The notes under the pieces: model-generated
Database searches by the model: none
What the model saw: only the letters and a program-made list of their open reading frames with translations
Told to the model about the DNA's origin: nothing
Made by a program: the position numbers and the translations under genes
Part shown: one piece after another, positions 6,865-15,210 of the stretch
Position numbering within the stretch: the first letter of the stretch is position 1
Layout: every line of letters starts with the position of its first letter
NCBI RefSeq assembly: GCF_042429435.1
Contig: NZ_JBHMAF010000196.1
Direction: 5' to 3' (one strand)
DNA: 64,000 nt
DNA from: Ectobacillus funiculus
GTDB lineage: Bacteria; Bacillota; Bacilli; Bacillales; Bacillaceae_G

Positions 6865-8709
6865 TTGAAAAAACGAGAAGATTTACGAAATATCGCGATC
6901 ATCGCCCACGTTGATCACGGAAAAACGACGCTTGTCGACCAATTGCTACGCCAAGCGGGGACGTTTCGTTCAAACGAACATGTGGATGAGCGCGCAATGG
7001 ACTCCAATGATTTAGAGAGAGAACGCGGGATTACAATCTTAGCAAAAAATACCGCGATTAATTATAATGGTACACGCATTAATATTTTGGATACACCAGG
7101 ACATGCGGACTTCGGCGGCGAGGTAGAGCGTATTATGCGCATGGTTGACGGGGTATTGCTAGTTGTGGACGCGTATGAAGGCTGCATGCCGCAAACGCGC
7201 TTTGTTCTAAAAAAGGCGCTTGAGCAAAATTTAACACCAATCGTTGTTGTAAACAAAATTGACCGTGACTTTGCACGACCAGAAGAAGTGGTTGATGAAG
7301 TGTTAGACTTATTTATCGAGCTTGGCGCGAATGAGGAGCAATTGGAGTTCCCGGTTGTCTTTGCTTCTGGTATTAACGGTACAGCGAGCCTAAGCTCAGA
7401 CCCGGCTGACCAAGAAGAAAACATGAAGTCGTTATTTGATACAATTGTTGAGAATATCCCAGCACCTGTCGACAATAGCGAAGAACCGTTGCAATTCCAA
7501 GTTGCGCTTCTTGACTACAATGACTATGTTGGTCGTATTGGAATTGGCCGCGTATTCCGCGGTACAATGCAGGTTGGACAGCAGGTAGCGTTAATGAAGC
7601 TTGACGGCAGCGTGAAGCAATTCCGCGTAACGAAAATCTTCGGTTTCTTCGGCCTAAAGCGTGAAGAGGTACAGGAAGCAAAAGCTGGAGATTTAATAGC
7701 AGTTTCTGGTATGGAGGATATTAACGTTGGAGAAACAGTATGTCCATTCGAACACCAAGAAGCTCTTCCAGTACTGCGCATTGATGAGCCAACATTGCAA
7801 ATGACATTCCTTGTCAACAACAGTCCGTTTGCAGGTAAGGAAGGAAAGTTTGTAACAGCGCGAAAAATTGAAGAGCGTCTTCGTGCTCAGCTGCAAACAG
7901 ATGTGAGCTTGCGCGTAGAAAATACGGATTCTCCAGATGCTTGGGTTGTTTCTGGGCGTGGAGAGCTGCATTTATCCATCCTTATTGAAAATATGCGCCG
8001 TGAAGGATACGAGCTACAGGTGTCTAAACCTGAAGTTATTATCCGTGAGATTGATGGCGTACGCTGTGAGCCGATAGAGCGTGTACAAATCGATGTGCCA
8101 GAAGAAAACGTTGGATCTATTATTGAGTCTATGGGAGAGCGTAAAGGTGAGATGCTCGATATGATCAATAATGGCAGCGGCCAAGTGCGTCTAGTCTTCA
8201 TGGTGCCTGCACGCGGTTTAATTGGTTATTCTACAGACTTTATGACACTAACGCGTGGCTACGGTATTTTAAATCATACGTTCGATAGCTATCAGCCAAT
8301 GCAGCCAGGTCAAGTGGGCGGCCGCCGTCAAGGTGTGCTTGTGTCAATGGAAGCTGGAAAAGCATCCTCTTATGGCATTATGGGAGTAGAAGACCGCGGT
8401 ACTATTTTTGTGGAGCCGGGTACGGAAGTGTATGAAGGTATGATTGTTGGTGAACATACTCGTGAGAATGATTTAACAGTAAATGTTGTAAAAGTAAAAC
8501 AAGCGACAAACATTCGTTCAGCGAACAAAGATCAAACAACAACAATGAAAAAGCCTCGCATCATGACGCTGGAAGAATCGCTTGAATATTTGAATGATGA
8601 TGAATATTGCGAAATTACACCGCAATCCATCCGTCTGCGCAAAAAACTTCTTGATAAAAATGAACGTGAAAGAGCAGCGAAGAAGAAGAAATACGCAGAA
8701 CAAGCTTAA
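6865..8709 (+). CDS. typA: Translational GTPase BipA/TypA
   Basis: This 614-aa ribosome-associated GTPase of the EF-G family helps large-subunit assembly and stress or cold growth. The G motifs are clear: AHVDHGKT (residues 14-21), RGIT in switch I, DTPGH, and NKID. The EF-G-like domains and the BipA-specific C-terminal domain follow, ending in a basic tail. The start is TTG at 6865 behind AGGAGCTGG. It equals B. subtilis ylaG. A sigma-A promoter lies upstream at 6796-6825. Transcription should stop at the 20-bp hairpin at 8811-8854. Confidence 0.96.
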   Translation: MKKREDLRNIAIIAHVDHGKTTLVDQLLRQAGTFRSNEHVDERAMDSNDLERERGITILAKNTAINYNGTRINILDTPGHADFGGEVERIMRMVDGVLLVVDAYEGCMPQTRFVLKKALEQNLTPIVVVNKIDRDFARPEEVVDEVLDLFIELGANEEQLEFPVVFASGINGTASLSSDPADQEENMKSLFDTIVENIPAPVDNSEEPLQFQVALLDYNDYVGRIGIGRVFRGTMQVGQQVALMKLDGSVKQFRVTKIFGFFGLKREEVQEAKAGDLIAVSGMEDINVGETVCPFEHQEALPVLRIDEPTLQMTFLVNNSPFAGKEGKFVTARKIEERLRAQLQTDVSLRVENTDSPDAWVVSGRGELHLSILIENMRREGYELQVSKPEVIIREIDGVRCEPIERVQIDVPEENVGSIIESMGERKGEMLDMINNGSGQVRLVFMVPARGLIGYSTDFMTLTRGYGILNHTFDSYQPMQPGQVGGRRQGVLVSMEAGKASSYGIMGVEDRGTIFVEPGTEVYEGMIVGEHTRENDLTVNVVKVKQATNIRSANKDQTTTMKKPRIMTLEESLEYLNDDEYCEITPQSIRLRKKLLDKNERERAAKKKKYAEQA

Positions 8710-8810
8710 TCTGAAAAGCGGACGGGGCTCAGCGGAGCGTATTCGTTGAAGCCCTTGCTCCTCCCTATGGGCATTTCTAAAGGGAGATTTTGCAGGAAAC
8801 TGCAGAAAAA

Positions 8811-8854
8811 ACATAAACAAAGCCTCCAGATTTTTCTGGAGGCTTTGTTTATGT
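8811..8854. terminator. Strong bidirectional terminator after bipA
   Basis: A perfect 20-bp stem (8811-8830 and 8835-8854, loop TTTT) lies between bipA and the convergent small gene at 8859-8975. The stem itself carries T-rich 3' arms on both strands. Confidence 0.85.
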
Positions 8855-8858
8855 TATA

Positions 8859-8975
8859 TTATGATCCTTTATGAAAAAAGTCTGCCAAAGCATGCCCAAT
8901 TTGAATCAGTTGATATCCCATTAACGATACAGCAGTCAGTGAAAAAAATCCAGTTAGCATAAAGCGAAAAATCAT
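8859..8975 (-). CDS. 38-aa single-helix membrane peptide
   Basis: A short gene with one hydrophobic segment (about residues 2-20, starting MIFRFMLTGFFS) followed by an amphipathic part and the tail DFFHKGS. The ATG at 8975 is preceded by the very strong site AGGAGGAGAAGCAAAG. The stop is followed at once by the 20-bp terminator, so the transcript is compact. I do not recognise the family. It could be a regulatory membrane peptide or a type I toxin-like peptide; no antisense partner is visible. Confidence 0.6.
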   Translation of the reverse strand: MIFRFMLTGFFSLTAVSLMGYQLIQIGHALADFFHKGS

Positions 8976-9209
8976 CTTTGCTTCTCCTCCTTTATGACCA
9001 ACACGTTTGGATGTATATGCAGTGTAGGTTTCAACTATAGATACAGTGTATTCCTTTTTCTCTTATCTAACAAGAAAAGGTTTATGGTGAGTTTTCCAAT
9101 CCTTTTTTTTCCATGGCCAGGCTAGAAGAGAATGCGTTTTCGCTAGACAGGGACGGTTCCTCCATGTACTCTAAGAATAGAATGAATACATAAGGGGAGG
9201 AAGCGAAGC

Positions 9210-9518
9210 ATGCTGGAGAGAATGACTTTTTTCGCAAGGCTGTATGACGTGGGGGATAACCCAGAGACAGGCATGTGGCTTTTATATGCCACTGTAATTG
9301 TGTTAAGTATTATCGTATTTAATCTCGGTTTTGCCCGTAAGCTGCCGTTGCTTAAAAATGTTGTTGTTTACATATCACTCGTTCTCGGTTGCTCTGTATT
9401 AACCTTTTTTGCAGTTTTTTTACCGATTGCAGAAGGGTTGGTCATTGCTGCGATCATTCTCGGTATTTATAAAATCCGCTTACATCAGGCGAAAAAAGAG
9501 CAGGCGAAGGGAGCGTAG
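9210..9518 (+). CDS. ylaH: YlaH-like membrane protein
   Basis: A 102-aa protein with an amphipathic N-terminus (ERMTFFARLYDV) and three predicted transmembrane helices (about 24-41, 48-64, 67-86), ending in a Lys-rich cytoplasmic tail. It matches the YlaH-like family by topology and place after bipA. The start site GGGGAGGAAGCGAAGC is strong. It forms a two-gene unit with the next gene, 3 bp apart. Function unknown. Confidence 0.8.
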   Translation: MLERMTFFARLYDVGDNPETGMWLLYATVIVLSIIVFNLGFARKLPLLKNVVVYISLVLGCSVLTFFAVFLPIAEGLVIAAIILGIYKIRLHQAKKEQAKGA

Positions 9519-9521
9519 GGA

Positions 9522-9803
9522 ATGAAATCATTACAAGATGCATTATATAACTGGCTTACGATTAAAATGATTGCAGAGGCAAGACCAAACGACGGGGCTG
9601 CCCAGGAAACCTATGAACTGTTTGATGGTGTGCTCAAGAAGGACCATGGTGTGGAACAGGTTACAATTGAGAAGGACGAGGAGATGTACCTTGTTACGTA
9701 TACGAAGGAAGGGCAGACCAAGTCAACGCGCTTTCCAACAGAACTGATTGATTGTTTTTTAGAGCAAATGGAGCGGGAACCGGAGAAGTTTCAAAATTAC
9801 TAA
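9522..9803 (+). CDS. Conserved hypothetical protein downstream of ylaH
   Basis: A 93-aa acidic soluble protein beginning MKSLQDALYNWLTIKMIAEA. It looks like a helix followed by a small beta region (VEQVTIEKDEEMYLVTY) and a C-terminal helix. It starts 3 bp after the ylaH stop, so it is translationally coupled. I do not recognise a family. The context suggests a partner of the membrane protein YlaH, but that is inference only. Confidence 0.75.
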   Translation: MKSLQDALYNWLTIKMIAEARPNDGAAQETYELFDGVLKKDHGVEQVTIEKDEEMYLVTYTKEGQTKSTRFPTELIDCFLEQMEREPEKFQNY

Positions 9804-9813
9804 CATATATTTG

Positions 9814-9848
9814 AGGAACTTCGAGTGCTGTAGAAGTTCCTTTGTTTT
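9814..9848 (+). terminator. Terminator of the ylaH unit
   Basis: The stem AGGAACTTC/GAAGTTCCT (9814-9822 and 9833-9841) is followed by TTGTTTTG. Confidence 0.75.
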
Positions 9849-9902
9849 GGTTTGTGGGGAATGGTTCCGCTCCAAAGTCCGGCCCACATCCCCGCCTTTA
9901 CT

Positions 9903-10103
9903 CTACCAATCCTCTTCCATTTTCTTGCCGCTATATAAACGGAAAGCTCCTGTCTCTATACGTTGGGCTGTACGCTCAGAAATTCGGTCATGGCAGCCTT
10001 TGCACATATATGTATGAATCGGACGATTGCGCAGCCGTTTTGCCTGCGGGTCTTCGTCACGAAGCGCTTCAATTGTATCGCATAAAATACACTTTACTCT
10101 CAT
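9903..10103 (-). CDS. ylaI: YlaI family zinc-ribbon protein (DUF2197)
   Basis: A 66-aa protein with two CxxC pairs (CILC near residues 5-8 and CKGC near 36-39), which should bind one zinc in a small ribbon. The ATG at 10103 follows GAGGTGACAATA; an upstream in-frame ATG at 10124 lacks a site. It matches YlaI in size, motifs and location. The role is unknown; nucleic-acid binding is plausible. Confidence 0.85.
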   Translation of the reverse strand: MRVKCILCDTIEALRDEDPQAKRLRNRPIHTYMCKGCHDRISERTAQRIETGAFRLYSGKKMEEDW

Positions 10104-10345
10104 TATTGTCACCTCGAAAACCAAATGATGTTGTATTCAGTATATCACGAAAGCGATAGCGGTTTATACCGAGATGTATAAAATAAATATTTTCAATATT
10201 CACAAAGCAGGGTATGATAAATATACAGCAAGCGTTAACTTCTCAATAACGGCATAGATAATCTCATTTCAGCCGATTCATTCCTTCTCAGGCAGGAGGG
10301 AATGAACGGGGGAAAGCGAACTTAATAAACATGGGGGGTGGAAAC

Positions 10346-10801
10346 ATGGCAAACATAGTAGAACCTGTACTAACAGCAGAGTTAATTCAAGCTCTTCAGG
10401 AAGAACGCATTGTAACGATTGCGACCATTGATTTTGAAAAAGGGACTCCGAACGTGAGCGCGATTTCTTGGGTGTATGCGATGAATGAAGCTTCTGTTCG
10501 TTTTGCGGTTGATCAACGTTCCCGTATCGTCGAAAACGTGCGCAGCAATGGTGCTGTTACGTTAAATGTGATTGCGAATGAATCCGTCTATTCTATCAGC
10601 GGCAAAGCAAGCATTCAAGCGGATCGCATGGAAGGTGTACCGCTAAAGCTGGCGCTAGTTGAGATTGCGATTGAGGAAGTAAGGGACGTAATGTTTTATG
10701 GTTCCAAAATTTCTGTAGAACCGAAGTATGAAAAAACATATGATGCGCGTGCGGCGGCGAAACTCGACAGCCAAGTGTTATCAGCCATACAAGCACTGTA
10801 G
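10346..10801 (+). CDS. ylaL: Pyridoxamine 5'-phosphate oxidase-like protein YlaL
   Basis: A 151-aa single-domain protein of the split-barrel, FMN-binding pyridoxamine 5'-phosphate oxidase-like family, seen from the ISWVYAMNEASVRFAVDQRS strand pattern. The B. subtilis order has ylaK and then ylaL; here ylaL comes first. The ATG at 10346 has GGGGGGTGGAAAC directly upstream, preferred to the ATG at 10331. The substrate is unknown. A weak hairpin with T-run at 10810-10841 follows. Confidence 0.8.
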   Translation: MANIVEPVLTAELIQALQEERIVTIATIDFEKGTPNVSAISWVYAMNEASVRFAVDQRSRIVENVRSNGAVTLNVIANESVYSISGKASIQADRMEGVPLKLALVEIAIEEVRDVMFYGSKISVEPKYEKTYDARAAAKLDSQVLSAIQAL

Positions 10802-10809
10802 TGTATATA

Positions 10810-10841
10810 AGGGCGGACAGCAGATGTGTTCGTCCTTTTTT
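10810..10841 (+). terminator. Terminator after ylaL
   Basis: The 9-bp stem AGGGCGGAC/GTTCGTCCT, with two G-T pairs, is followed by TTTTTT. Confidence 0.65.
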
Positions 10842-10982
10842 GTCACTGAAATGAGGAAAGTTTCCGTTTTTGTCATTCTATCTTGTAGGTACGGTTCATA
10901 TATTAATAACAACGGTTCGTCCATAGCCTGTATGGATGAAACCCTTGTTCTACAAACTATGGTGGAGTCAGGGGGTAACAGA

Positions 10983-12311
10983 TTGAGTAAAATCTATGTT
11001 CTCGATACGAATGTGCTTTTGCAAGATCCGTTGTCACTATTTTCGTTCGATAATAACGAGGTTGTTATACCGGCAGTCGTACTAGAAGAAGTAGATTCTA
11101 AGAAACGTTACATGGATGAGGTCGGTCGAAATGCACGCTACGTCTCAAAGTTGATTGACAAATTCCGAGAGATCGGTAAGCTGCATGACAGTATCCCACT
11201 CGAAAATGGAGGAACATTCCGCATCGAGTTGAACCACCGCTCGTTCGTTCAGCTGCAAGATATTTTTGTGGAAAAAACGAACGACAACCGTATTTTAGCA
11301 GTGGCAAAGAATTTATCGCTTGAAGAGCAAGCGAAGGAAAACGGAAGACCGGTCATTCTTGTGAGCAAGGATGTGCTCGTACGCGTAAAAGCTGATGCCC
11401 TCGGATTACAGGCGGAAGATTATTTAAGCGACCGCGTGATTGAAGTCGATAATATATACACGGGCTTCTTAGAATTTTACATACAAAAAGAGCTGCTCAA
11501 TCGTTTTTATGAAAAAGGGGAGCTTCCTGTTTCTGAAATTGCAAATCATCCATTTTATTCAAATCAATTTGTGCTTATGAAGGATTCGCTTGGCGGATCA
11601 GGATCTGCGATTGGAATTGTTGATCATACGGGAAAAAAGGTAAAAAAGTTAGTGTTTCCTAATGAACAAATTTGGGGGATTCGCCCGCGCAACGTCCAAC
11701 AAATTATGGGGATGGAACTTCTCCTGCGAGAGGATATTCCGCTTGTTACGCTGATTGGAAAAGCGGGAACTGGAAAAACATTGCTTGCATTGGCGGCAGG
11801 CTTGATGCAAACGGAGGATTTAGGCCTATATAAAAAGCTTCTTGTAGCCCGCCCGATTGTACCGGTAGGAAAAGACATTGGCTATTTGCCAGGAGAGAAG
11901 GAAGAAAAACTGCGTCCGTGGATGCAGCCCATTTACGATAATCTCGAATATTTGTTTAACACGAAAAAGCCAGGAGAGCTGGATGCTATCCTAGCAGGCA
12001 TGGGGTCCATTGAAGTAGAGGCGTTAACGTATATTCGCGGTCGCAGCATACCTGAGCAATTTATCATTATTGATGAGGCGCAAAATTTAACGAAGCATGA
12101 AGTGAAAACGATTTTAACACGCGTTGGAGAAAGAAGTAAAATTGTGCTGATGGGCGACCCGCAGCAAATTGACCATCCGTATCTTGATGAATACAATAAC
12201 GGTCTTACCTACGTGGTAGAGAAGTTTAAGGAGCAAAAAATAAGCGGACATGTGAAGTTCGTCAAAGGTGAACGCTCTAGCCTTGCGCAGTTAGCCGCTG
12301 ATTTACTATAA
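10983..12311 (+). CDS. ylaK: PIN-PhoH fusion ATPase/ribonuclease (PhoH2 type)
   Basis: The 442-aa reading frame starts with TTG at 10983 behind AGGGGGTAACAGA and equals the YlaK length I remember. The N-terminal PIN ribonuclease domain shows VLDTNVLLQDP (residues 6-16), VVLEEVDSKK, and the later acidic residues of the PIN site. The C-terminal PhoH ATPase has Walker A GKAGTGKT (259-266) and Walker B IIIDEAQN near 357. PhoH2 proteins in other bacteria act as RNA helicase/RNases within toxin-antitoxin-like pairs. No antitoxin gene is adjacent here. Confidence 0.9.
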   Translation: MSKIYVLDTNVLLQDPLSLFSFDNNEVVIPAVVLEEVDSKKRYMDEVGRNARYVSKLIDKFREIGKLHDSIPLENGGTFRIELNHRSFVQLQDIFVEKTNDNRILAVAKNLSLEEQAKENGRPVILVSKDVLVRVKADALGLQAEDYLSDRVIEVDNIYTGFLEFYIQKELLNRFYEKGELPVSEIANHPFYSNQFVLMKDSLGGSGSAIGIVDHTGKKVKKLVFPNEQIWGIRPRNVQQIMGMELLLREDIPLVTLIGKAGTGKTLLALAAGLMQTEDLGLYKKLLVARPIVPVGKDIGYLPGEKEEKLRPWMQPIYDNLEYLFNTKKPGELDAILAGMGSIEVEALTYIRGRSIPEQFIIIDEAQNLTKHEVKTILTRVGERSKIVLMGDPQQIDHPYLDEYNNGLTYVVEKFKEQKISGHVKFVKGERSSLAQLAADLL

Positions 12312-12364
12312 GAAGCCGCACTTTTTGGGTGTTATCAGGCCCTAGCCCTTCGCAGTCCAATCAC

Positions 12365-12396
12365 CTTCCCCACAAAAAGCGCCTTTTGTGGGGAAG
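12365..12396. terminator. Perfect 13-bp hairpin after ylaK
   Basis: CTTCCCCACAAAA (12365-12377) is inverted at 12384-12396 around a 6-base loop. No T-run follows, so it is a weak terminator candidate or an mRNA 3'-end hairpin. Confidence 0.5.
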
Positions 12397-12421
12397 AACA
12401 AAAGGAAAGCTTCTTTGAATC

Positions 12422-12467
12422 GTCTTCGCCCGGGGGGCAGGGCTCGCCAATCGGCGAGTTTTCTTTA
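12422..12467 (+). repeat. Dispersed repeat family 1, copy D (3' third only)
   Basis: Only the terminal part is present: GTCTTCGCCC, GCAGGGCTCGCCAATCGGCG and the TTTTCTTTA end. It sits immediately before a family 2 copy. Confidence 0.75.
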
Positions 12468-12471
12468 TTAA

Positions 12472-12623
12472 GATAAGAAAGTCTAACTTTTCGGGGTGAT
12501 GTCCAGCTCCCAAGGTCCAAAATGGCAGATTCCAAGCTGAACCTCCGCAAAAGGCAAAAAGCGCCTTTTACTCCGGCTCACCCCTACGCTGCCATAAAAG
12601 GCGGGCCTTGTCCGCTTTTCTTT
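12472..12623 (+). repeat. Dispersed repeat family 2, full copy
   Basis: It shares with 19264-19408 the blocks TCGGGGTGATGTC, AAAATGGCAGATTCC, GCTGAACCTCCGC, CGCCTTTTACTCCGG and AAAAGGCGGGC, ending GTCCGCTTTTCTT. An inner inverted repeat pairs GCGCCTTTTA with TAAAAGGCG. Its end touches the stop codon of the next minus-strand gene. Confidence 0.75.
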
Positions 12624-13122
12624 ACAACACAGTAAATCGGCGGACTTGAACGATGGGGTTATTCACGTTAGAGCCGTCTCCGAAATATAGGTGAACTGGA
12701 CCATCTTCGCGGAGCGGTTTACCGTCCTTCGAAAAGCCGAGAATAGCTTCCATTGCATCTTGTAAGGTGAGGGTATAAACCTTTGTTTCTGTATGAATCT
12801 CGACTGCGTGTGCTCCCTCGTTGATCTCTGCGTTTTGTAAAAATGGATGCAGCGGCATTGCAAATGTCCCGGTAATCATTTTTTCCTTTTCAAACTTTGT
12901 GACGCTGCGTTGAATCGGAGGGAACGCAGCTCCTTCGCGAATTTCACGATCCCAATGCTCTGCAGCGCTTTTTGTATATTGCTCAAGTTGGTTTTGCTCC
13001 AATCTTGGCTCGTTAAAGTATGTGCACAAATCTACTTTCCGATCATCAAAAATCCAAACACTAGGGTCCAATGTAATTGAAAACTTAACGTTTCCGTTTA
13101 TTAATAAAATTTCATTCGTCAT
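12622..13122 (-). CDS. Conserved hypothetical protein (166 aa)
   Basis: A soluble, beta-rich protein starting MTNEILLINGNVKFSITLDP and ending VQVRRFTVL. A middle helical part (residues about 40-62) carries charged residues. There is no signal peptide or membrane segment and no motif I recognise. The ATG at 13122 follows GGGGGCGTTATT. It lies between ylaK and ylaN in reverse, where B. subtilis has ylaM (a glutaminase), so this is an unrelated gene at that place. The stop codon overlaps the end of a family 2 repeat. Confidence 0.8.
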   Translation of the reverse strand: MTNEILLINGNVKFSITLDPSVWIFDDRKVDLCTYFNEPRLEQNQLEQYTKSAAEHWDREIREGAAFPPIQRSVTKFEKEKMITGTFAMPLHPFLQNAEINEGAHAVEIHTETKVYTLTLQDAMEAILGFSKDGKPLREDGPVHLYFGDGSNVNNPIVQVRRFTVL

Positions 13123-13283
13123 AATAACGCCCCCATTTGTTTTTTACTCCCATGTTTCAGTATAATAGGGATAGAAACAGTTGTCATCTGCTAAGGTCGC
13201 AGGAAAGATTTCTATTGCAATTTGCCAAAACTATCTATAATATTAAGAGATAGGAGAGTTGGACGGAAACGGAGGGAACCAAT

Positions 13284-13571
13284 TTGGCGTCTGAGACGGT
13301 AACGAATCATCAGGATAAGGCTCTTGCCCTTCTAAAAGCTGATGCAGAAAAAATTTTAAAGCTCATTCATGTGCAAATGGATCATCTGACAATGCCTCAA
13401 TGTCCATTGTACGAGGAGGTGCTGGATACGCAAATGTTCGGGTTGTCCCGCGAAGTCGACTTTGCCGTTAGACTTGGCTTAATTGAAGAAGCGCAAGGTA
13501 AGGAGATTTTAGGGGAGCTTGAGCGTGAGTTATCTGCCCTGCATGAGGCATTTACGAAAAATCAACCATAA
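13284..13571 (+). CDS. ylaN: YlaN (UPF0358), iron-responsive Fur-interacting protein
   Basis: A 95-aa all-helical protein of UPF0358, recognised by the order KALALLKADAEKILKLI and by its place before ftsW. In B. subtilis and S. aureus, YlaN is described as needed at low iron and as binding Fur to relieve repression. The start is TTG at 13284 with CGGAGGGAACCAA. A GAGCTCG/CGAGCTC terminator follows at 13583-13615, then two repeats separate it from ftsW. Confidence 0.88.
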   Translation: MASETVTNHQDKALALLKADAEKILKLIHVQMDHLTMPQCPLYEEVLDTQMFGLSREVDFAVRLGLIEEAQGKEILGELERELSALHEAFTKNQP

Positions 13572-13582
13572 TGTATAATGAG

Positions 13583-13615
13583 GAGCTCGGCCGAACAAGG
13601 CTCGAGCTCTTTTGT
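13583..13615 (+). terminator. ylaN terminator
   Basis: Stem GAGCTCG/CGAGCTC (13583-13589 and 13603-13609) followed by TTTTGTG. Confidence 0.7.
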
Positions 13616-13617
13616 GT

Positions 13618-13752
13618 CACTGTAGGAAAGAATAAATTTCCAACTCGGAGCCAACTCGACGTAGTCAGAAATTGTAGGGATACAGTGTAAGTAGGGCTAT
13701 GTCTCTGTCTTCACCCGGGGGGCAGGGCTTGCCAATCGACGAGTTTTCTTTA
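13618..13752 (+). repeat. Dispersed repeat family 1, copy E1
   Basis: A full copy, forward, with CACTGTAGGAAAG at the left and CTTGCCAATCGACGAG at the right. It is followed directly by copy E2, forming a tandem pair. Confidence 0.85.
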
Positions 13753-13886
13753 CACTGTAAGAAAATATAAATTTCCAGCTCGGAGCCAACTCGACGTAGT
13801 TGGAAATTGTAGGAATACAGTGTAAGTGCAACTACGTCTCTGTCTTCGCCCAAGAGCAGGGCTCGCCAATCGACGAGTTTTCTTTA
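13751..13886 (+). repeat. Dispersed repeat family 1, copy E2
   Basis: The second full copy of the tandem pair. Arms AAATTTCC and GGAAATT pair well here, with CACTGTA against TACAGTG. It ends TTTTCTTTA about 107 bp before the ftsW start, so its terminal hairpin may keep upstream transcription out of ftsW. Confidence 0.85.
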
Positions 13887-13993
13887 AAAAAATTATACAT
13901 AGCTGAAGAATGGATGTCCTCTGGAGGGGGAAGGAATACACGATTTTTTTATGGAATACAACATGTAAAATGACTGGAGAAAGGGGGAATTCG

Positions 13994-15160
13994 ATGAAAC
14001 GAGCATGGAAGTCATTCGATTATACTTTATTGCTTCCGCTGCTGATAGTTTGCACGCTTGGGATTATTATGGTATATAGTGCCAGTTCAATTGTTGCTAT
14101 TGCGAAGTATGGCTATGCGAGCGACCAGTTTTTCCTCTCGCAGTTGAGATCGCTAATTATGGGATTTCTTTTGTTTGTCGTGCTTGCGTCTGTTCCGTAT
14201 CATGTTTGGAAAAAGAAAATTGTGGCTGTTGCAATATATGCAGGAGGGACATTTGTCCTGCTTCTTGTGTTGGTGTTCGGTAGAGTTGTGAACAATGCGA
14301 AGTCATGGCTATGGGGCACACAGCCGTCTGAGTTGATTAAGCTGTGCATCATTATTGTGTTGGCCCGTTTTTTTGCAAAATGGCATGAACAAGATAGAAT
14401 AGCAGGACGAAGCAAGATTGGAACATGGGGATTTTTGTTTACTGTGCTTGTTCTTATTAAAATGCAGCCTGATTTAGGAACAGACATACTCATTGCTGCA
14501 ATCGTGGGAATGATGATTTTTTGTTCGGGTATTCGCGTGGATGTATGGATAAAGAGGCTGCTTCTTACATCTATTGTTTGGGTGCCTCTTATCTGTCTCA
14601 TTGTCATGTTTGGTTTGACTAAGGAGCAATATAGCCGGATTCAAACCTTCTTCAATCCATTCCAAGATCCACAAGGAGCAGGCTTTCATATGATCAACTC
14701 TTTTATTGCAATTGCATCAGGAGGCATCAAAGGTTTGGGACTGGGCAACAGCGTACAAAAATACGGTTATTTGCCAGAGCCGCATACAGATTTTATTATG
14801 GCTATTGTATCGGAAGAGCTGGGATTTTTAGGTGTAACCGTTATCCTTGCGTCTTTGGCGCTCATCGTACTTAAGGCTTTCAAGATTGCCCAGCGATGTA
14901 AAGATCCATTTGGCAGTATGCTTGCGATTGGTGTAGGGAGTATGATCGGCATTCAAACGATTGTTAACGTCGGCGGCGTGACAGGGCTGCTGCCACTCAC
15001 GGGTGTGCCTGTTCCATTTGTCAGCAGCGGCGGCAGTTCCTTGGTAGCAAATTTAATGGCGATGGGAATTTTAGCGAATGTTGCCAGTCAGGTGAAGGCA
15101 CAGGAAAAGCGTGCGAAACAACCGGTACCGCAAAAACCGCATCTGGTGGTAGTTAAGTAA
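13994..15160 (+). CDS. ftsW: Septal peptidoglycan polymerase FtsW (SEDS family)
   Basis: A 388-aa SEDS glycosyltransferase with about ten membrane helices, which polymerises lipid II at the septum together with PBP2B. Family signatures include MVYSAS near the N-terminus, KMQPDLGTD, the long extracytoplasmic loop containing FNPFQDPQGAGFH, and PFVSSGGSSL near the C-terminus. The ATG at 13994 with AAAGGGGGAATTCG is used rather than the in-frame ATG at 13910. It equals B. subtilis ylaO. spoVE in the same window is its sporulation paralogue. Confidence 0.92.
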   Translation: MKRAWKSFDYTLLLPLLIVCTLGIIMVYSASSIVAIAKYGYASDQFFLSQLRSLIMGFLLFVVLASVPYHVWKKKIVAVAIYAGGTFVLLLVLVFGRVVNNAKSWLWGTQPSELIKLCIIIVLARFFAKWHEQDRIAGRSKIGTWGFLFTVLVLIKMQPDLGTDILIAAIVGMMIFCSGIRVDVWIKRLLLTSIVWVPLICLIVMFGLTKEQYSRIQTFFNPFQDPQGAGFHMINSFIAIASGGIKGLGLGNSVQKYGYLPEPHTDFIMAIVSEELGFLGVTVILASLALIVLKAFKIAQRCKDPFGSMLAIGVGSMIGIQTIVNVGGVTGLLPLTGVPVPFVSSGGSSLVANLMAMGILANVASQVKAQEKRAKQPVPQKPHLVVVK

Positions 15161-15177
15161 GGCATATTTGATAGCTC

Positions 15178-15210
15178 AAGGCTTTGTACAAAGATACAAA
15201 GCCTTTTTTA
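15178..15210 (+). terminator. ftsW terminator
   Basis: An 11-bp stem (15178-15188 and 15195-15205), AAGGCTTTGTA and its inverse, followed by a run of T. Confidence 0.85.

Noticed and set aside
9842..10159. Plus-strand open frames of 68 and 105 codons
   Set aside because: They are antisense to ylaI, whose zinc-ribbon motifs and ribosome site are clear.
10983..12311. PhoH2 toxin-antitoxin pair at ylaK
   Set aside because: The PIN-PhoH fusion is present, but no short upstream antitoxin frame (PhoAT-like) with a ribosome site is found between ylaL and ylaK.
1171..13886. CRISPR array suggested by repeated units
   Set aside because: The repeats are scattered over many kilobases, about 135 bp long and in both orientations. 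Only pairs are adjacent, with no spacers.
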